This document shows positions 58,741-64,000 of a DNA stretch of 64,000 nt, one piece after another. The DNA lies in contig NC_089762.1 in the NCBI RefSeq assembly GCF_040412425.1, positions 22,556,647 to 22,620,646 on the forward strand, in the 5' to 3' direction. The notes beneath the pieces were generated by a model. That model saw only the letters and a list, made by a program, of their open reading frames with translations. It was not told the DNA's origin and made no database searches. This stretch comes from Macrobrachium rosenbergii (Eukaryota; Arthropoda; Malacostraca; Decapoda; Palaemonidae). Position 1 is the first letter of the stretch. Each line of letters opens with the position of its first letter. A program made the position numbers and the translations under genes.

Positions 58741-59457
58741 AGGAGAGCAAATGCAATGATTGTGGGAGCAGATGTCAATGGAGGACAGTATTGTGGTTTG
58801 GTTGACACTGGAGCGCAAATATCGTTGGTGAACGCACGAGTAATTAGGGATGTTGAGAGAGTGAATTGGAATGTTAAAAGGAGAGTGGTGAATGTGTCAA
58901 TAAGAGGTATAGCAGGAAGATCAGTTGGATGGGAGGAAGTGAGGTTGAAGGTAAGGTTGGGAGAGTTTGAGGTGGAAGCTTGTTTTGTAGTACTGGGGGA
59001 TAAGTAGATGCCATGTTGTTTCCTGTTTGGGATAGATTTCTTGAGGAAGAATGGGTTGGTAGTGGATGTTGGGACAGGAGCTCTGTTGAAAGACGAGGTT
59101 GTAATAGGGAAGATTCAAAGTGAGGCGGTGAATATGGCCAGGTTTGTGGGAATGATTGATAGGAGTCTGAGTGAGGAGGAGGATGTAGTGGAGTTGGACA
59201 AGAGTGAGAATGAATTGTTGACAGTGGAGGACATTGAGGAGATGCAGCGGAAGTGTTTCATGGTGAGTGAGTTGAGAGATGTATTAAGAGAGGGAGTACC
59301 TGGAAGAAGATGGCCTTTGTTGTTGAGTAAATGGATGCGGTTTGCCGAGAGATTTATGCTGTGTGAAGGAGTGGTGTATTTTTCGAGAGAGAAGACGGGA
59401 GAATTGATGTATGTTCCAGTGTTCTCGATGAGTGGAGCAGTGGGATGTGCATTTTAG
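58741..59457 (+). pseudogene. Second aspartic protease domain and linker in G2 pol
   Basis: GLVDTGAQISLV has a catalytic Asp at 58804-58806. VSIRGIAGRSVG is the flap-like turn, and CCFLFGIDFLRKNGLVVD (about 59011-59065) is the closing hydrophobic-Gly element after an in-frame TAG (59005-59007). This is a complete retropepsin outline, distinct in sequence from protease 1 (ALIDTGCSGN, DMLLGYAFL). The rest (to 59457) is a helical linker leading to integrase. Confidence 0.75.
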
Positions 59458-60356
59458 TCCATGAGAAATATGGACATATGGGGAAGTTTAAGCTGATCGA
59501 GTGTATGAAATAGCGGATGTTTTCCCCGTATTTGAGGAAGATTTGTACAGATGTGGCAGTCACATGTGAAGAATGTCAGAAAGGAAAGTATCAGAGAGTG
59601 TATGCTAGCCCACCTGTTTTGAAGTTGAGTATGAAAGAACTGTTGGAGTTAGTGGCGATTGATTGTGTGGCTTTGCCAGTAACTGCGAGAGGAAATGTAG
59701 GAGTGGTTGTTATGGCAGATCATAAGAGTAAGTTTGTAAGTTGTGCAGCTGTGAAGAATAAAACTAGTGAGAATGTTGCAAGAGTGGTCAGTATGGTCTT
59801 GTTGCCTGCATGTGTGAGGAAGCCGGCAAGGATGTTGAGTGATAATGGGCCAGAGTTTGTTGGTAGACCGTTTGAGCAAATGTTGAAAGAATGGGGTATC
59901 GAGCATGCAGTAACAGCTCCATACATGCCGAGTGCAAATGGGTTGGCAGAACGAACCATATGGACTCTGAGTGAAACGTTACGAATGTTGACTGATAGAG
60001 AGAATGAATGGGATTTGTTGTTAGGAAGAGTGGTAGCGATGTATACTGGGTCAGTACATAAAAGCACTGGCATACCTCCGAGTGAGTATGTAATGAATTA
60101 TGAGAGGTATGTGAGAGCGAGATTGGATTTGAATGAAGACGAGCGGGATGAGTGGAGGCAGGCAAATGAAAGGTTTGAGAGTTTCAGAGTGGGTGATAGG
60201 GTGTTGAAGGAAGTTGGTGAGAAGGGTAGATTGACAGTGAGTAAGATGCGTGAGAAGTATGAAGGTCCGTATGTAGTGAAAACAGTTTGGTCTAATGGAT
60301 TGAGTTATGTGCTAGACGACAGGAATGAAGAAGGAAATGTAAGGGTAATACTGTAA
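59451..60356 (+). pseudogene. G2 integrase (HHCC, DDE, GPY/F)
   Basis: Inserts the cDNA. The zinc-binding part reads VHEKYGH ... CEECQKG (59460-59590) with one stop between. The catalytic core has Asp in AIDCVALP (59661-59663), Asp in LSDNGPEF (59841-59843) and Glu in GLAERT (59949-59951), with exactly 35 residues between the last two. The C-terminal GPY/F module reads EKYEGPYVVKTV (60250-60290). Open for 279 codons from 59517. Apart from the stop in the zinc part and the frame change near 59450 it looks well kept. Confidence 0.88.
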
Positions 60357-61171
60357 GAGTGCATTATAATCAGCTGAGAAGATGGAGAGAACCACCTAAA
60401 TACATAATAGAGAATCCCATTAGGAAGTTATTAAGGGAGGAAAGAGAAGTAGTAGAGGAAGATATAAACTGGGGAGATAAACAGCTAGTATTGGTGGAAC
60501 ATAAGAGAAAGCCTAAAAAGAGGTGTAGAAAGAGTAAGGGTACAGTTACTGAGTTGTTTGCGGAGAGTACTCGAGATGGGTTGTTTGATTTTGAGGGCTT
60601 GAGAAGCCAGTAGGGATGAGAAGTGAGAATACCCTTGCGGTGTTGTTTGGTGGTAGTGAAAATGAGGGTGTAATTGATTTTGAAGGATTTGAGTGGGATG
60701 TGGAAGGAGTGAACTTGGTGAGTACAAGGAATGTGGACAAGGATATGCAAGAGTTGGGTGAACTGGAAACAATGCCAAGTTGTGAGGAAGATGGTACATA
60801 TAGTGTGTGTGAGTTTCCTTTGAGTGAAAATGTTGAAAGAGTGAGTGTGAGAGTGGGTGTGAGTGAGAGTGTTAGCAGTGCTGGAGAGTGTAGGTGGAGG
60901 AATTTTGGATAGCTTGAGGCAGACTGTGGAAGAAATAAACAAGAGTATGGAAGAGATGATAGCAGCCATGTCAGGTGTGAGTGAGGTTGGAGCCAATGTA
61001 AGTCTCCAGAGTTTGAATGAGCTTGGTCTAAGTAGTCCAAAACCAAGGCTTGGTGAGTCTAGTGCGGTTGGAGTGGAAGTGAGCGAAGAAGAGGTTGTGC
61101 ACGAGAGGCCATGGACCCGAAGTCAAGGTCCAGTTCCGGAATATGAATGGGTGGTAAGAAAGGGATTTTGA
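60357..61171 (+). pseudogene. G2 pol C-terminal tail
   Basis: Three pieces in different frames: HYNQLRRW-type sequence after integrase (60359-60613) with the basic cluster EHKRKPKKRCRKSK, an acidic Glu/Ser-rich stretch (60616-60912), and the end RPWTRSQGPVPEYEWVVRKG (61110-61170). G1 keeps the same tail (50174-50833), so it is a family trait. Function unknown. Confidence 0.6.
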
Positions 61172-61203
61172 AGAAAAGGAAACAAGATTTCCTTTATTTT
61201 AGT

Positions 61204-61212
61204 AAGGGGGAG
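61204..61212 (+). other. G2 polypurine tract
   Basis: aagggggag directly precedes tgtggtaggc, which starts with TG as LTRs do. Confidence 0.65.
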
Positions 61213-62256
61213 TGTGGTAGGCTAAGTTTGGGTTTGTATGATGAAAGACATTTGTATGAATTAATTGTTCCGTTTTGTTTGTTGTGATGTTTTTCTTATT
61301 TTTGTTTGATTTTTTGTTTTTTTTATTTTCTTATTAAGTTTATTGTGTGTGTATAAATTGTTTATGAATGTACTGTTGGTGTATGATTGTATGAATGTGT
61401 TGTTGGTGTATGATTGTATGAATGTGTTGGTGTATGATTGTTAAATTAATTATTTTTACTTTTTTTACTTGCAGTTCACCCCCAATGAGGTGTTTGCTTG
61501 AACAAGTGTGTAAAAATAGGAGGAGCTCCCCTTCACCTGAACTGTGTTTGTAATGCTCTGGATAAGAATGATCCTTCAGTCTTGAGGGTCCAGAAACCTT
61601 CAAGTGTAAGGTAGCAATATAAACTGCAATTGGCTGGAGGCACTACTTGTGTGAACTAGGGGCAAAGTGTCATTTCAGTTGTTAAGGAGCCAGAGGCCCT
61701 GTGAGCATAAGGAGTAGGTGCTGGGGTGACCAGGTTTACAGTGTGGGAGAACTTCCCTGAACTGTGGAAAAGTTAGATGGATATAAGTTAATTGGTCTCT
61801 CATATATTGCTGTTGACTTAGGTCATAAACAGTCTGCCAAACTCGTGGCTCAATTGATGGTTGTGTACTTTCCCATAAAAGTATTTGCTCTCATGATTGG
61901 AGATTATCAGAACTTATGTGAAAAACATGGGGAAGCAAGAGTATGTGACTTATATTTTGAACCAGAAGTGTTGAGATTGTATGTTGGTCATGTTTACTAA
62001 ATTTATATTTAAGGTAATTAATTAGGTTAAGGTTCTTTTGATAGAAGAGTGGGGAACTATAGGATTAAGGCTAAGTAGAATAAGTTTTGAGGAACTATAG
62101 TGATAAGGTTAGGTAAGTTTCTGTACTGTAGATTAAGATTTATTAACCATATTAAGGTTTTTTATGGCCACTGTAATATTACAGTAATAAATTAGGTTAG
62201 GGAAAGTCGAGTTTCATTTAATAACCTCCAAATCTGTTCCCATCATACTGCCCCAA
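61213..62256 (+). repeat. G2 3' LTR (end not fixed) and following sequence
   Basis: Starts tgtggtaggctaagtttggg. Without a 5' LTR in the window the right edge cannot be set. It includes gtatgattgtatgaatgtgt repeated three times (about 61378-61442). A 78-codon frame at 61764-62000 has no recognised domain. Promoter and polyadenylation sites are expected but not identified. Confidence 0.5.
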
Positions 62257-62811
62257 TTGTGTACTATAAAAAGCCCCTACAGCACAGCGTGCAGGGTGTA
62301 TGGCCACTCTCCCTCATGGGCGAATAAAAATAATAAATCAAATACTCCCGCCGTCGCCTTGGCCGTCACGAATTCTGAGTCCTTGGGCCCTCCCACCGAA
62401 GGTCCCATATATGTGGCCCCTACCCACGGCAGCTACCCTGCGCGCCGAGTCAAGGCATTCGATGGTTCTGGCGTGCAAATCTCCCTCATACGAAGGGACA
62501 GAGTTCCTTATGGAGCTATCATCAACAAACGAGAACTCGTCACAATCCAGGGAATAAATCAGTTTAAAATGATACTCCCTACGGTTCAATTGAGAGTCAC
62601 AAGACCTCATCAATCTAAAATTTACAATCTTGCAGTAGCAAGCATATTCCCGGAGGGTATGACGTCCTCCTGGGACAGGACTTTCAGTCCCCACCTAAGT
62701 CACAACAATCCAGGGGTCCACATTCCCCAACTCATTCCTCAGGCGCAAGTAATCCTCCACCTCCTTTCCCCCAGTCAATACCAGCAATCCCTGGGTGCCA
62801 TAAGGACGTGA
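62257..62811 (+). pseudogene. Retropepsin-like fragment of another retroelement
   Basis: In the 184-codon frame, VKAFDGSGVQISLIRRDRV (about 62446-62502) lines up with the A-L-V-D-S-G-A-Q-I-S-L-I motif of DSG-type retroviral-like proteases. The catalytic Asp appears shifted or replaced. LVTIQGINQFKMILPTVQLRV is a plausible flap region, and the closing region reads FPEGMTSSWDRTF, where LLGRDF would be expected; this suggests a frame slip near 62665. It is not part of G2, whose two proteases are both DTG type. Confidence 0.5.
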
Positions 62812-63530
62812 AGTTCCTACCAGTACCACCTGAGTACAATATACAGTGGCCTCCTCGATCGATTCCTGATCCCGTTCCAGTGCCCAGCCCTACCTCAGTG
62901 CCAGGGCCCCAATCAGATCTCCCTCCAGATGCTAAATCCCATTCCAAATCCCTGCCTAGCATGCACCGAGCAGTGCCAAGCTCTATCCGTCCTGACCAAC
63001 AAGCACATGAATCCACTGATAGTGCCTGACCCTGCCTTAGTGCCAGCGCCAGAGCACGCCCCTAATCTCCATTCAAGGGATCCCACTCAGGACCCCCTCT
63101 CCTCTCCCGGCCTGGCACCCCCTCTCCTCTCCCGGCCTGGCCCCACTACCAGCGTCGGTAAGAGAGACGGTTCCTCCCGACCACAGTGGAAGCTCACCCA
63201 AAGGTGCAGCCTCACAACCCGTGCCTGAGCTGGTCATTGCTACCTGCGAGCCTCTCACCCCCCCCCACCACCGCCTCCTCTCTGTCTCAGTCCGTCACAG
63301 ACACAATTGCGAGTCAGGATTCTGCCATCTCTCACTTGGCCGATGAACTCCAAGAGCTGAGACGGATCATGGTAGAACTAGCAAAGAAGGTCCCTGTGCC
63401 AGCTGTCAAGGAAGCCAACGCAGGTGGCACTTACACACCGCCTCTGGGCTTGGGTTCCCCCGATTCCCTGGCCGAGAACAATCATCGACGTAGGAGAGGT
63501 CCATGGAGAAACTACCATGGGCGTGGATAA
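62812..63530 (+). pseudogene. Pro/Ser-rich region and coiled-coil stretch, Gag-like
   Basis: Low-complexity Pro-rich frames (62808-63228) are followed by ISHLADELQELRRIMVELAK (about 63330-63390), a short predicted coiled coil, and a basic end (NHRRRRGPWRNYHGRG, to 63530). It may be polyprotein of the same element as the fragment before it. Not recognised further. Confidence 0.35.
63092..63141. repeat. 25-bp tandem duplication
   Basis: Two exact copies of accccctctcctctcccggc-type sequence start at 63092 and 63117. Confidence 0.9.
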
Positions 63531-64000
63531 TTCCAGGTAGCTTAAAGAGAGCTTCCAAGCTCTCCTGGCACCTGTGCCAACTTGGCACAGTGCCGCCCTT
63601 CATCCTCCGAAGATCTTGGCACCTCTGTTCAGAAAGAGGATGTCAAGGTCCTCCACTATTCTTTTCATTCCCTTTTGTAACGCTCTTCCTTATTCTTTCC
63701 TATAACATTTCCTTTCTCCCTGTGATTACTACTTACTTTTGTTTTACACATGGGAAAACTCAACACGCCCACGCAAGCTCATGCCTTGCCTAGGCCCCCC
63801 ATTTTACTTAATCACCTCTGCAGATGCAGTGCCATTGGTAGTTAGGCCACCTGCATAAGTCTTATGACTCCCCTTCATTGCCTACCGCAGCAGGAGGCAT
63901 TTACGTATGATATGCCACTACCATCTGTTATTTCTATTACGAGTGCAAAAATGGCATAGTGCCATGAGTATAGATGCCGGCAACTGGTCCTTCCAGAGGG
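63531..64000. other. Window end, nothing recognised
   Basis: Pyrimidine-rich sequence without a supported gene. A short inverted pair, tggcacctgtgccaacttgg then cacagtgcc (63569-63597), is the only structure noted. Confidence 0.4.

Larger units (their letters stand above)
55590..61213 (+). mobile_element. Gypsy-type element G2 with OTU and two protease domains, 5' truncated
   Basis: Domain order on the plus strand: Gag zinc knuckles, protease 1, RT, RNase H, OTU-like cysteine protease, protease 2, integrase with HHCC and GPY/F modules, C-terminal tail, polypurine tract, then the start of the 3' LTR at 61213. RT-RH before INT places it in Ty3/gypsy. There are several stops and frameshifts and no 5' LTR, so it is inactive. 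No env-like gene is present. Confidence 0.85.

Noticed and set aside
61764..62000. 78-codon plus-strand ORF after G2
   Set aside because: No domain, no neighbour in frame and no duplicate in the window; not enough to call a gene.

Overview
This window is eukaryotic repeat sequence, almost wall to wall mobile elements with no complete host gene that I can recognise. The dominant families are DIRS1-like tyrosine-recombinase (YR) retrotransposons. With them are a Ty3/gypsy-type LTR lineage, small Tigger/pogo-like DNA elements with TA target sites, and long (CT)n and (TA)n microsatellites. DIRS1-like elements are widespread in decapod crustaceans, so a shrimp, crab or crayfish genome is the most likely source; this is an inference from repeat content only.

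Layout. 1-3790: the 3' part of a plus-strand DIRS element (A1) with an intact-looking YR gene, an internal complementary region (ICR) and the right inverted terminal repeat (ITR). 3791-6951: Tigger-like fragments and about 2.3 kb of non-repeat-looking sequence. 6952-13907: a second copy of the same family (A2) with left ITR, long leader, a gag carrying a likely spliceosomal intron, broken RT and RNase H, and a YR gene cut off by the next element. 13908-20697 and 21535-28675: two minus-strand copies of a second DIRS family (B1, B2), both decayed, with B2 keeping the complete ITR/ICR layout. 28775-43640: interleaved pieces of a third, related family (C1, C2) and a third B copy (B3), further interrupted by TA-flanked DNA elements. 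43641-54214: two more decayed minus-strand C-like DIRS elements; the gag of one carries a 3.5 kb gypsy LTR element (G1) that has lost nearly all of pol.

55590-61213 and beyond: a 5'-truncated plus-strand gypsy element (G2), related to G1. Its pol reads protease, RT, RNase H, an OTU-like cysteine protease domain, a second aspartic protease domain, then integrase with a GPY/F-type C terminus. The OTU and second protease sit between RNase H and integrase, collinear with the end of RNase H in one reading frame. That is the most unusual architecture here. 62340-63530 holds a third retropepsin-like fragment (DSG type) from another retroelement.

How the parts work together: in the DIRS elements, Gag packages RNA, RT/RNase H makes cDNA, the ICR bridges the two ends to make a circle, and the YR integrates it. 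In the gypsy elements, LTRs, primer-binding site and polypurine tract serve reverse transcription and the DDE integrase inserts the product. Nearly every coding region shows frameshifts, stops or lost catalytic residues. The A1 YR gene is the main exception. Boundaries of decayed elements are approximate because they come from reading homologies within the window by eye.
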